DNA of 47,357 nucleotides, taken from contig DASXPS010000181.1 of assembly GCA_036493475.1 (NCBI GenBank), positions 1 to 47,357 on the forward strand, in the 5' to 3' direction. This document shows, piece by piece, positions 39,269 through 46,794 of this stretch; position 1 is the stretch's first letter; each line of letters begins with the position of its first letter. Source of the DNA: Sporichthyaceae bacterium. Its GTDB lineage: Bacteria; Actinomycetota; Actinomycetes; Sporichthyales; Sporichthyaceae. Under the pieces are notes generated by a model. The model saw only the letters and a program-made list of their open reading frames with translations, was not told the origin of the DNA and made no database searches. The position numbers and the translations under genes were made by a program.

Positions 39269-39790
39269 ATGGGTGTGCTCGGACCGGATCCGACCGCCGC
39301 GGACTCCGCGGCCGTACACCGGCAGCTGGGGCGTGCCGCGCGCGGGGCGGACTCGGTCGCGTACCGATGTCCGTGCGGCGAACCCGCCGTGGTCGCCACC
39401 CGGCCCCGGCTGCCGGACGGCACCCCGTTCCCCACGCTGTACTACCTGACCTGCGCCCGGGCCACCTCGGCGATCGGCACGCTGGAGGCGGCGGGCAGGA
39501 TGAACACGATGAACGCCCGCTTGGCCGACGATCCCGGGTTGGCCGCGGCACACCGCGCCGCGCACACGGACTACCTGACGCGCCGTCACCGGCTGGCGGA
39601 CGTCCCGGAGATCGCAGGTGTCTCCGCGGGGGGTATGCCGGATCGGGTGAAGTGCCTGCACGTCCTCGCCGGTCACGCGTTGGCGGTCGGGCCCGGCGTC
39701 AACCCCCTGGGTGACGAGGTGGTGGCCGAACTCGGCGAGTGGTGGCTGGTCAACCCCTGCGTGCAGCGGGAACACACGGAGGAAGCATGA
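39269..39790 (+). CDS. DUF501-domain protein
   Basis: A 173-residue cytosolic protein of the DUF501 family, function unknown, found next to eno and ppx in most actinobacteria (Rv1025). Conserved segments are GVAYRCPCG-like VAYRCPCGEPAVVATRPRLP, GTPFPTLYYLTCARATSAIG, RMNTMNARLADDP, and MPDRVKCLHVLAGHALAVGP. The several Cys and His residues (CPCG, TCA, KCLH, VNPC) are family features and could bind metal. ATG 39269 is the sensible start, 4 bp after the ftsB stop. The stop overlaps the ppx start (ATGA). Confidence 0.93.
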   Translation: MGVLGPDPTAADSAAVHRQLGRAARGADSVAYRCPCGEPAVVATRPRLPDGTPFPTLYYLTCARATSAIGTLEAAGRMNTMNARLADDPGLAAAHRAAHTDYLTRRHRLADVPEIAGVSAGGMPDRVKCLHVLAGHALAVGPGVNPLGDEVVAELGEWWLVNPCVQREHTEEA

Positions 39791-40716
39791 AGCGGGTCGC
39801 CGCGGTCGACTGTGGGACCAACTCCATTCGCCTGCTGATCGCGCAGGTCGGCGGCGACGGCGGGCTGGTCGAGCTGAACCGGCGCATGCAGATAGTGCGG
39901 CTCGGTCAGGGCGTGGACGCCACCGGGCGGCTGGCTCCCGAGGCGCTGGAGCGCACCTTCGCCGCGGCCCGGGAGTACGCCGCGTCGATCGCCGCCGCTG
40001 ACGTGGACGGGGTGCGGGTGGTGGCCACCAGCGCCACCCGGGACGCGAGCAATCGCGAGGAGTTCGAGGTCGGAATGACCGAGATCTTCGGGGTTGCCCC
40101 GGAGGTGGTGCCCGGCGAGGTGGAGGCGGCGTTGTCCTTCGCCGGGGCCACCGGTGGGCTGGCCGCGGCCGGGGTGGCCGCCCCTTACCTGGTAGTGGAC
40201 ATCGGCGGTGGCTCCACCGAGTTCGTGCTGGGGACCGAGGCGCCGACCGCGGCCCGCTCGGTCAACGTCGGCTGTGTGCGGATGCGGGAGCGGTGGCTGA
40301 CCGAGGATCCGCCCACGGCCGAGCAGATCGAGGCGGCCATTGCGGACATCGACGCGGCGATCGCCGATGCCGCGGCGGTGGTGCCGTTGGCTGAGGCCGC
40401 GTCGTTGATCGGCGTGGCCGGCACGGTCACCACCCTCACCGCGATCGCGCTGGGCTTGCAGACCTATGACCCCGACGCGATCCATCGGGCGCGGGTCCCG
40501 GCGGCGAAGGTGCGTGGGGTCGCAATGCGCCTGCTGTCCCTGCGCCGCGACGAACGAGCCGCCATCCCGGCCATGCACCCCGGCCGGGCAGACGTCATCG
40601 CTGCCGGTGCGCTGGTGCTGGATCGGGTGCTGCACGCCGTCGGCGGTGCCGATCTGGTCGCCTCCGAACACGACATCCTGGACGGCATCGCGGCCTCGGT
40701 GTTAACGCGCGGCTAA
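39787..40716 (+). CDS. ppx: Exopolyphosphatase/(p)ppGpp phosphohydrolase (Ppx/GppA family)
   Basis: A 309-residue ASKHA-fold phosphatase, the short form without the C-terminal HD domain, like mycobacterial Ppx2 (Rv1026). It releases phosphate from polyphosphate or pppGpp. The phosphate loops are AVDCGTNSIRLLIAQV and VVDIGGGSTEFVLG; other signatures are ATSATRDASNREEFEVGM, GEVEAALSFAGAT, LIGVAGTVTTLTAIALGL and ADVIAAGALVLDRVL. The start overlaps DUF501 by 4 nt. The stop is followed by 96 bp, then a DUF6351 gene that may have its own promoter. Confidence 0.95.
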   Translation: MKRVAAVDCGTNSIRLLIAQVGGDGGLVELNRRMQIVRLGQGVDATGRLAPEALERTFAAAREYAASIAAADVDGVRVVATSATRDASNREEFEVGMTEIFGVAPEVVPGEVEAALSFAGATGGLAAAGVAAPYLVVDIGGGSTEFVLGTEAPTAARSVNVGCVRMRERWLTEDPPTAEQIEAAIADIDAAIADAAAVVPLAEAASLIGVAGTVTTLTAIALGLQTYDPDAIHRARVPAAKVRGVAMRLLSLRRDERAAIPAMHPGRADVIAAGALVLDRVLHAVGGADLVASEHDILDGIAASVLTRG

Positions 40717-40800
40717 CCATCGTTGGCCCGGTCGGATGACACCGTTGGGCTGTCCGGGGGATGTCCCGGTTGAATCACCCGCGTGCCCGGACCGGTTTCT

Positions 40801-40806
40801 TAGCCT
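40801..40806 (+). promoter_or_regulatory. Putative -10 element of the first DUF6351 gene
   Basis: TAGCCT ends 6 nt before ATG 40813 and no ribosome site precedes the start, suggesting a leaderless mRNA. No convincing -35 lies at the usual distance. Confidence 0.4.
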
Positions 40807-40812
40807 GGATTC

Positions 40813-42972
40813 ATGCGCAACCGGGGCGGCTCGCGAATCACCTGGACCGCCGCCGCCGGACTGGCCGTGGCGGGTCTGCTGGCCGGCACCGTGGTTAATG
40901 CGCAGGCCGACCAGTCGGGCCCCGGACTCGGCATCAAGGTGCTGTCCAACCGTGCGGACATGATCTCCGGCGGTGATGCCTATGTGGAGATCACCGAACC
41001 GCCCGGCGTGCGGCTGCACCAAATCCGCGTGACGCTCGACAAGACGGACATCACCCGAGATTTCGGTCGTCGCGCCGACGGACGCATTCTCGGCCTGGTC
41101 GAGGGGATGAGCGTCGGCCCGCACACCCTGGATGCCCGTGCCGCCCGGATGTCCGGCGCCTCGATCACGATCACCAACCACCCGACGAGCGGACCCATCC
41201 TCACCGGGCCGCAGCCACAGCCGTACTACTGCACCACCACCCAGAACGGCCTGGGTGCTCCGCAGGATGCCGCCTGCGACGTGCCGGTGCGTTACCAGTG
41301 GTACTACATGCCGAAGGACCCCAAGGTCATCTCGGTCCAGCCTTACGACCCGGCACACCCCGCCACCGACGTGCGCATGATTGCCACCGACCAGCGACAC
41401 CCGGTGCCCTACATCGTGCGCGATGAGCGTGGCGTCATGGATCGGGGCATCTACGACATCGCGGTGCTCTACGACCCGTCGAAACCATGGCAGCCGTGGG
41501 CGCCCCAGTTGGGCTGGAACCACAAGGCGGTGTTCCGCGCCGGGGCGAGTTGCGGACCGGGCCATGTGCAGGGCGACTTTCATGACGCCGCGATCAAGGA
41601 GAACTACCTGCAACGCGGCTTCGCGGTGATCACCTCGGGCACCGCGAACTATGCCTACAACTGCAACGACGTGGCCGGCGCCGAGGCGCTGATGATGCTC
41701 AAGGAACGGCTCATCGAGCGCTACGGGGAGATTCGGTACACGATCGGCGAGGGCTGCTCGGGTGGCTCGGTCTCGGTGATCTCGATCGCGGCCAACTATC
41801 CCGGGCTGTTGGACGGGATCCTGCCCGAGTGCAGCTTCCCGGACCTGTGGGGCGTCGTGCAGGCCGGTACGGACTGCGCGTTGATGGCCACTTACTTTCA
41901 GAAAGCCGGCCGGCAGTGGGCCAAGGACGATGATCAGGCCGCGGCCACTGGCTTTGCCGCCCCGACGAGCTGCACGAGCATGGCCTCCTCGTGGAAAGCA
42001 ATGTTCGACCCGGGCAGGGCGTCCACATGCACCGGTGAGCGGATGCCGGGCCCGCACCCGATCACAAAAACGGACTGGGTGTACGACCCGGTGCGGAACG
42101 CCACCGGCGTGCGCTGTTCGCTGCAGGACTTCCAGGAACCGCTGTGGGGGCTGCGCCCGGACGGCAAGGCCAACCGGGCCTACGACAACGTCGGCGTGCA
42201 GTACGGACTGAAGGCGCTCAACGCCGGAAAGATCAGCGTCGAGCAGTTCCTGGACCTCAACGCCAACATCGGCGGTTACGACATCGATGGTTCTTGGCAA
42301 CCGCAGCGTTCGGTGGCCGATCCGGATGGACTGAGCCGGGCCTATCGCGGCGGCCGCATCGTCAACGCGGCCGCACTGGCGAACGTCCCGATCGTGAGCG
42401 TGCGCGGTTACGTGGAAGACGGATTCCACACGCGGGTAGAGGACCTGACGCTGCGTTACCGATTGGTCCGGGACACCGGCGGCTTCGGTAACCAGGTTAT
42501 TCGCATCCTGCCGCTGCTGCACCCGTTCGTCGACGCCTTCGACCTGCTCGACGAATGGCTGTCCGCGATCGAGGCCGATTCATCCGATCGTCCGCAGGCG
42601 GACAAGATCGCGGCCGACCGGCCCGCTGATGTCGTCGATGGATGCGAGACCAAGACGGAGGAGATCATCACCGACGCTTCTCGCTGCTGGCACCTCTACC
42701 CGATGCATTCCAAGCCCCGGCTCACCGCGGGCGGGCCTGCCACCGAGGACGTCATCAAGTGCCAGTTGCGTCCGGCCGGCCGCGCTGACTACCCGGCGCA
42801 GATGACCATGGCGCAATTCTCCCGGCTGCTGGACATCTTCCCGGACGGGGTGTGCGACTGGACGCTGGCCGGCCAGGACCAGGTCCGACCGACCGGGACA
42901 TGGCAGAGCTACCAGTCGGGGCCGGACGGGGTGCCGCTGGGTCCACCGCCGGTCGCGAAACGGGTCGGCTGA
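40813..42972 (+). CDS. Secreted DUF6351 protein, alpha/beta-hydrolase-like (paralogue 1)
   Basis: A 719-residue exported protein. A signal peptide (MRNRGGSRITWTAAAGLAVA ..., cleavage near VNAQADQ) precedes an N-terminal beta domain (about 35-130, LSNRADMISGGDAYVEI). A large hydrolase-like region follows, with FHDAAIKENYLQRGFAVITSG and IGEGCSGGSVS. The GCSGG elbow puts a candidate nucleophile at Ser316, in a context recalling tannase/feruloyl-esterase proteins (GCSTGG). Later segments include WVYDPVRNATGVRCSLQDF and RPAGRADYPAQMTMAQFSRL. Many cysteines suggest disulfides. The family is annotated only as DUF6351; hydrolysis of a polymer or ester outside the cell is inference. It is followed after 7 bp by a paralogue of equal length. 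Confidence 0.85.
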   Translation: MRNRGGSRITWTAAAGLAVAGLLAGTVVNAQADQSGPGLGIKVLSNRADMISGGDAYVEITEPPGVRLHQIRVTLDKTDITRDFGRRADGRILGLVEGMSVGPHTLDARAARMSGASITITNHPTSGPILTGPQPQPYYCTTTQNGLGAPQDAACDVPVRYQWYYMPKDPKVISVQPYDPAHPATDVRMIATDQRHPVPYIVRDERGVMDRGIYDIAVLYDPSKPWQPWAPQLGWNHKAVFRAGASCGPGHVQGDFHDAAIKENYLQRGFAVITSGTANYAYNCNDVAGAEALMMLKERLIERYGEIRYTIGEGCSGGSVSVISIAANYPGLLDGILPECSFPDLWGVVQAGTDCALMATYFQKAGRQWAKDDDQAAATGFAAPTSCTSMASSWKAMFDPGRASTCTGERMPGPHPITKTDWVYDPVRNATGVRCSLQDFQEPLWGLRPDGKANRAYDNVGVQYGLKALNAGKISVEQFLDLNANIGGYDIDGSWQPQRSVADPDGLSRAYRGGRIVNAAALANVPIVSVRGYVEDGFHTRVEDLTLRYRLVRDTGGFGNQVIRILPLLHPFVDAFDLLDEWLSAIEADSSDRPQADKIAADRPADVVDGCETKTEEIITDASRCWHLYPMHSKPRLTAGGPATEDVIKCQLRPAGRADYPAQMTMAQFSRLLDIFPDGVCDWTLAGQDQVRPTGTWQSYQSGPDGVPLGPPPVAKRVG

Positions 42973-42979
42973 GGTAGTC

Positions 42980-45139
42980 ATGAGAATTGGTGGAGGAACG
43001 CGCGGGGCCTGGATGGCCGTCGCCGGCCTTGCCGCCGGGACCCTGCTGTTCACCTCTGTGGTGAACGCGCAGGCAGACAAGAACTCCGGACCGGGGCTGG
43101 GTATCCAGGTGCTGTCCAATCGCGCCGACCTGATCTCCGGGGGAGAGGCCTACGTGGAGATCACCGAGCCGGCGGGGATCCGGGCCACTAACGTCCACGT
43201 GCTGTTGGACGGGCACGACATCAGTAGGGAGTTCGCCCGTCGGGACAACGGCCGCATCCTCGGGCTGGTCCAGGGCATGAGCAACGGCCCGCACGTACTG
43301 ACCGCTCACGCCCGACGCCTGCCTGGAGCCGCGCTCAGCGTGGTCAACCACTCGGTGGGCGGCCCGGTGTTCGCGGGCCCACAGCTGCAGCCGTGGATCT
43401 GCACCACGAAGCAGCTGGGTTTGGGCGAATCCACCGACGCCGCCTGCAACGCCCCCACCCACTACGACTGGTACTACATGCCGGCCGATCCCAAGTTCGT
43501 CGAGGTGCAGCCCTATGACCCGGCGCACCCGGCCACCGACGTGCGGATGACCACCAATGACCGCGGCGTACAGGTGCCCTACATCGTGCGCGACGAGCGC
43601 GGGACCTCCGATCGTGGCGTGTACGACATTGCGGTGCTCTACGACCCGACCAAACCGTGGACGCCATGGGACCCGCAGCCGGGCTGGAACGGCAAGGTGT
43701 TGCTCCGCTTCGGTGCCAGCTGCAACCCCGGCCATGTGCAGGGCGACTTTCACGACGCCGCGCTGCAGGAGTTCTCCTTGTCCCGCGGCTTCGCGGTGCT
43801 CACCTCCGGCATGACCGTGATGGGACTGAACTGCAACGACGTGGTCGCTGCGGAGGCGGCGGGCATGCTCAAGGAGCACTTCATCGACCACTACGGGCAG
43901 ATTCGCTACACGATCGGCGACGGCTGCTCGGGTGGCTCGACGTTGCTGTACACAACGGCGGACAACTACCCGGGTCTGCTGGACGGACTGCGACCGCAGT
44001 GCTCCTACGCCGACTTCTGGGGCTACATGCAGTCCGCTCAGGACTGCTCACTGCTCGGCCGGGTGTTCTACGTGCACCCCAACGAGTGGGGTGACAGGGA
44101 CCGCGCCGCGGTGGCGGGATTCCGCACGCCGAGTTCCTGTCACGACTGGGCGGCGCTGTGGCAGAGCCTTTTCGAGCCGGCCAACCAGCCCGGCTGCCTC
44201 ACCCTGCGGATGCCCGGCCCGCACCCGGCCAGCGTGAACTGGGTCTACAACCCGGCCCGTAACCCGAGCGGGGTGCGCTGTTCGTTGCAGGACTACCAGG
44301 TCAACGAGTTCGGGCTGCGTGCGGACGGCAAGGCCAACCGGCCGTACGACAACGTGGGAGTGCAGTACGGCCTGGCCGCGTTGCGCTCCGGGGCGATCAG
44401 CCCCGAGCAGTTCCTCGACCTCAACCAGAGCATCGGCGGCTGGGACATCGACGACCACTGGCAGGCCGCGCGCAGTGTCGCCGACCCCGACGCCATCTCC
44501 CGTGCCTACCGCGGCGGTCGGATCGTGAGCGGGACCAACCTGGCCCGGGTGCCGATCGTGAACATCCGGTACTACGACGAGCTCGGCTACCACACCGCGG
44601 CGGAGGACGACGTGCTGCGTGCCCGGCTACGGCGGGACACCGGAAGTGACGCCAACATGATGACGATCACCGCTCCGAACGGGGACAACCAATCCAGCCT
44701 GGCGTTCGTGTTGATCGACCAATGGCTGTCCGCGATCGAGGCCGATCACTCGACCGCGTCGGTGGCGGAGAAGGTGCGCGCGGACCGGCCCGCTGCCGCG
44801 CAGAGCATGTGCGTGCTGAAGAACGTGGGACACACCGATGCAGCCCAGTGCCTCGCGGCCTATCCCACGTTCTCCAAGCCCCGTTTGGTGGCCGGTGGGC
44901 CGGCCACCGACGACATGCTCAAGTGCCAGTTGCGCCCGATCTCGCGCGCGGACTACCCGCCCTCGATGACGGTGGCGCAGTTCTCCCGCCTCATGCAGAT
45001 CTTCCCCGACGGTGTCTGCGACTACAGCGTGCCCGGCGTTGATCAGACGCCTACGCTGGGTCCCTGGCAGAGCTACGCGTCGGGTCCGGACTCCGTGCCA
45101 CTCGGCCCCGCTCCGGTTGCCATCAGGCTGCGGCGCTGA
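42980..45139 (+). CDS. Secreted DUF6351 protein, alpha/beta-hydrolase-like (paralogue 2)
   Basis: Also 719 residues, clearly homologous to the preceding gene from end to end (for example SGPGLGIQVLSNRADLISGG and YTIGDGCSGGSTLLY, with candidate Ser317). The signal peptide is MRIGGGTRGAWMAVAGLAAG followed by a cleavage region near VVNAQADK. By eye more than half of positions agree with paralogue 1, with the differences concentrated between the elbow and WVYNPARNPSGVRC, and near residues 560-640. ATG 42980 has GAGGTAG just upstream, so it is probably translated from the same mRNA as paralogue 1. Equal length with this divergence suggests an old tandem duplication with possible substrate specialisation. 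Confidence 0.87.
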   Translation: MRIGGGTRGAWMAVAGLAAGTLLFTSVVNAQADKNSGPGLGIQVLSNRADLISGGEAYVEITEPAGIRATNVHVLLDGHDISREFARRDNGRILGLVQGMSNGPHVLTAHARRLPGAALSVVNHSVGGPVFAGPQLQPWICTTKQLGLGESTDAACNAPTHYDWYYMPADPKFVEVQPYDPAHPATDVRMTTNDRGVQVPYIVRDERGTSDRGVYDIAVLYDPTKPWTPWDPQPGWNGKVLLRFGASCNPGHVQGDFHDAALQEFSLSRGFAVLTSGMTVMGLNCNDVVAAEAAGMLKEHFIDHYGQIRYTIGDGCSGGSTLLYTTADNYPGLLDGLRPQCSYADFWGYMQSAQDCSLLGRVFYVHPNEWGDRDRAAVAGFRTPSSCHDWAALWQSLFEPANQPGCLTLRMPGPHPASVNWVYNPARNPSGVRCSLQDYQVNEFGLRADGKANRPYDNVGVQYGLAALRSGAISPEQFLDLNQSIGGWDIDDHWQAARSVADPDAISRAYRGGRIVSGTNLARVPIVNIRYYDELGYHTAAEDDVLRARLRRDTGSDANMMTITAPNGDNQSSLAFVLIDQWLSAIEADHSTASVAEKVRADRPAAAQSMCVLKNVGHTDAAQCLAAYPTFSKPRLVAGGPATDDMLKCQLRPISRADYPPSMTVAQFSRLMQIFPDGVCDYSVPGVDQTPTLGPWQSYASGPDSVPLGPAPVAIRLRR

Positions 45140-45166
45140 GCAGATCGCCGGTAGGACAATGGCGGC

Positions 45167-45982
45167 ATGCACAATGAACGGCAGGAAGAGCGGCGGGCAT
45201 TCGTGCCGCCGGGCAGCGGTTGGCCGGACGACCCAGCCGACGCCGATACCCCGGTGGCCGTCGACGCCACCGCGGTCGCGGTGTTGGCCGCGGACGCGCC
45301 GGATCTGGTCGAGCTGACGGCTCGTCAGTCCGTGTGCCGGGCCTGCCCGCGACTGGTCGCCTGGCGGGAGCAGGTGGCGTTGGAACGCCGTCGTGCCTAC
45401 GCCGGGGAGACCTACTGGGGGCGTCCGATCGCGGGGTGGGGCGACGAGGCGCCCCGGGTGCTGCTCATCGGCCTGGCCCCGGCCGCGCACGGCGGCAACC
45501 GGACCGGACGTATCTTCACCGGCGACCGCAGCGGGGACTGGTTGTTCGCCGCGCTGCACCGGGTGGGGTTGGCCGCGCTGCCCACCTCCACCCATGCCGG
45601 CGACGGCCAACGCCTGCTGGGTGCGCGGATGGCGGCCGCGGTGCGCTGCGCGCCCCCGCTGAACAAGCCGGACAACGACGAGCGGGACACCTGCAAGCCC
45701 TGGCTGGATCGCGAACTCGCGCTGGTGCTTCCGCACCTGCGCGCGGTGGTCTGCCTGGGGTCGTTCGGCTGGGCGGCGGCGCTGTCCTCGCTCGCGACGT
45801 GCGGTGTCGGCATCCCGCGGCCCCGCCCGAAGTTCGGCCACAACGCCGCGGTGGAACTGCGCGCCCCGCACGGCCCGCTGCTGCTACTGGGCTCGTTTCA
45901 CCCCAGCCAGCAGAACACCTTCACCGGCCGGTTGACCGAGCCGATGTTGGACGAGGTATTGCGCCGCGCGGCGGATGCATGA
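45167..45982 (+). CDS. Uracil-DNA glycosylase, family 5 (UdgB type)
   Basis: A 271-residue DNA-repair enzyme removing uracil, and in this family also hypoxanthine and related bases. The iron-sulfur cluster cysteines are in QSVCRACPRLVAWRE, AVRCAPPLNKPDNDER and DTCKPWLDREL. Motif A is VLLIGLAPAAHGGNRTGRIF, where Ala/His replaces the usual Asp, as in family 5, and motif B is LLLLGSFHPSQQNTFTGRLT. The N-terminal 50 residues are unconserved. ATG 45167 follows a TAGGAC hexamer by 9 nt and has no clear ribosome site. Its last 62 bases overlap a minus-strand zinc-ribbon gene. Confidence 0.93.
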   Translation: MHNERQEERRAFVPPGSGWPDDPADADTPVAVDATAVAVLAADAPDLVELTARQSVCRACPRLVAWREQVALERRRAYAGETYWGRPIAGWGDEAPRVLLIGLAPAAHGGNRTGRIFTGDRSGDWLFAALHRVGLAALPTSTHAGDGQRLLGARMAAAVRCAPPLNKPDNDERDTCKPWLDRELALVLPHLRAVVCLGSFGWAAALSSLATCGVGIPRPRPKFGHNAAVELRAPHGPLLLLGSFHPSQQNTFTGRLTEPMLDEVLRRAADA

Positions 45983-46199
45983 CGGGCGCCGGCGGCGCGG
46001 TGTCGGACAACCACAGACGCCGCACCGGCGGCCCCCAGGCGGACGCCGGGGGCGGCGGCACCTCGGTCAAACACGCGTTGCACAGCATCAGCAGGCCGGC
46101 CACGAACAGCCGCTCACGGGCCAGATCGGCCCCGCAGTGTGGGCAGTCGTCGGTCTCGTCCTGCCCCCCGGCCGTAGGTTCAGCCCCACCCTCGCGCAC
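45921..46199 (-). CDS. Small zinc-ribbon protein
   Basis: A 92-residue protein with two CxxC pairs, DDCPHCGADLARERLFVAG then LLMLCNACLTEV, which form a zinc-ribbon; no further domain is recognised. The rest is Pro/Arg-rich. The start GTG 46199 has GAGGAG about 7 nt upstream, and the CxxC pairs make a real gene likely despite its tail-to-tail overlap of 62 bp with the uracil-DNA glycosylase gene. The overlapping C-terminal part (RGAIPRPTSARS) looks unconstrained, so the true end may be functionally unimportant. Function unknown. Confidence 0.68.
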   Translation of the reverse strand: MREGGAEPTAGGQDETDDCPHCGADLARERLFVAGLLMLCNACLTEVPPPPASAWGPPVRRLWLSDTAPPAPVMHPPRGAIPRPTSARSTGR

Positions 46200-46425
46200 G
46201 CTGGTCTCCTCATCGTCAAATCCCAGCCGCCCCCGGTCGGCCCCGCAACACGGAAAACGCTAGAAGCGCGCGGTTTCTCGGCCGAGTCGCTCCGGTAAAC
46301 GGCATGCGCCGTATTCCGCAGCGCGGGTCGACGCGTCCTTGCTGGTGCGGTCCTCGTAACACGTTCGACCCATTGACACGCCGCGCGTAACGTGCGCGAC
46401 TCGCCGCCCGGTTACCGTCCCGGGA

Positions 46426-46716
46426 ATGGGGCAACTGGGGGACACGGCGCTGTTCGAGCGCACCGCGCAGGTCGACTATCCGCAGGCGTTGACACTGGTC
46501 GGTCTGGTGATCGCGCTGCATGCCACGGCCATCGCCCGGGAGCGCTCCCGCCCCCGGCCGGACCGGGGGCTGATCGCGTCCATGGAGCAGCACCGGCGCG
46601 AGGCGGCGGACACCTGCCGACGGTTGACCTCCAGCGATCCGGATGAGTTGTTCCGGGTGGTGCAGGAGTACTCCGCCGTGCACGACACGCTGCTGGCGAT
46701 GACGCGGCACGCCTGA
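46426..46716 (+). CDS. Small protein of unknown function
   Basis: A 96-residue protein I do not recognise. It is mostly helical by composition (MGQLGDTALFERTAQVDYPQ, a hydrophobic stretch LTLVGLVIALHATAIA that is too short or weak to be sure of as a membrane helix, then a charged helical C-terminal half, RREAADTCRRL). TACCGT ends 7 nt before the ATG and could be the -10 of a leaderless mRNA. The 226-bp gap upstream, shared with the divergent zinc-ribbon gene, contains an isolated TTGACA (46373-46378) between CACGTT and AACGTG; no complete promoter is seen there. Confidence 0.55.
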   Translation: MGQLGDTALFERTAQVDYPQALTLVGLVIALHATAIARERSRPRPDRGLIASMEQHRREAADTCRRLTSSDPDELFRVVQEYSAVHDTLLAMTRHA

Positions 46717-46725
46717 GCCGCGGCA

Positions 46726-46778
46726 CTTGTTCTGGCTAGCGGTTGCGGCTGATACTGCCCGAACAAGCCAGTAACCGC
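46726..46778 (+). other. Three crossed complementary segments before the binding-protein gene
   Basis: CTTGTTC (46726-46732) is complementary to GAACAAG (46761-46767), CTGGCT (46732-46737) to AGCCAG (46766-46771), and GCGGTT (46739-46744) to AACCGC (46773-46778). The partners come in the same order on both sides, so the helices cross and cannot all form in one simple hairpin. The element fills the gap between the small gene and the GTG at 46795. Confidence 0.6.
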
Positions 46779-46794
46779 GACCTGGGGAGCTGCC

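Noticed and set aside
40702-42522. A 606-residue minus-strand frame opposite the first DUF6351 gene
   Set aside because: It is an antisense shadow; the plus strand has a signal peptide and a paralogue next door.
46373-46378. TTGACA as the -35 of a promoter for the small gene at 46426
   Set aside because: No -10 hexamer lies 15-19 bp downstream; the nearer TACCGT fits a leaderless start better.
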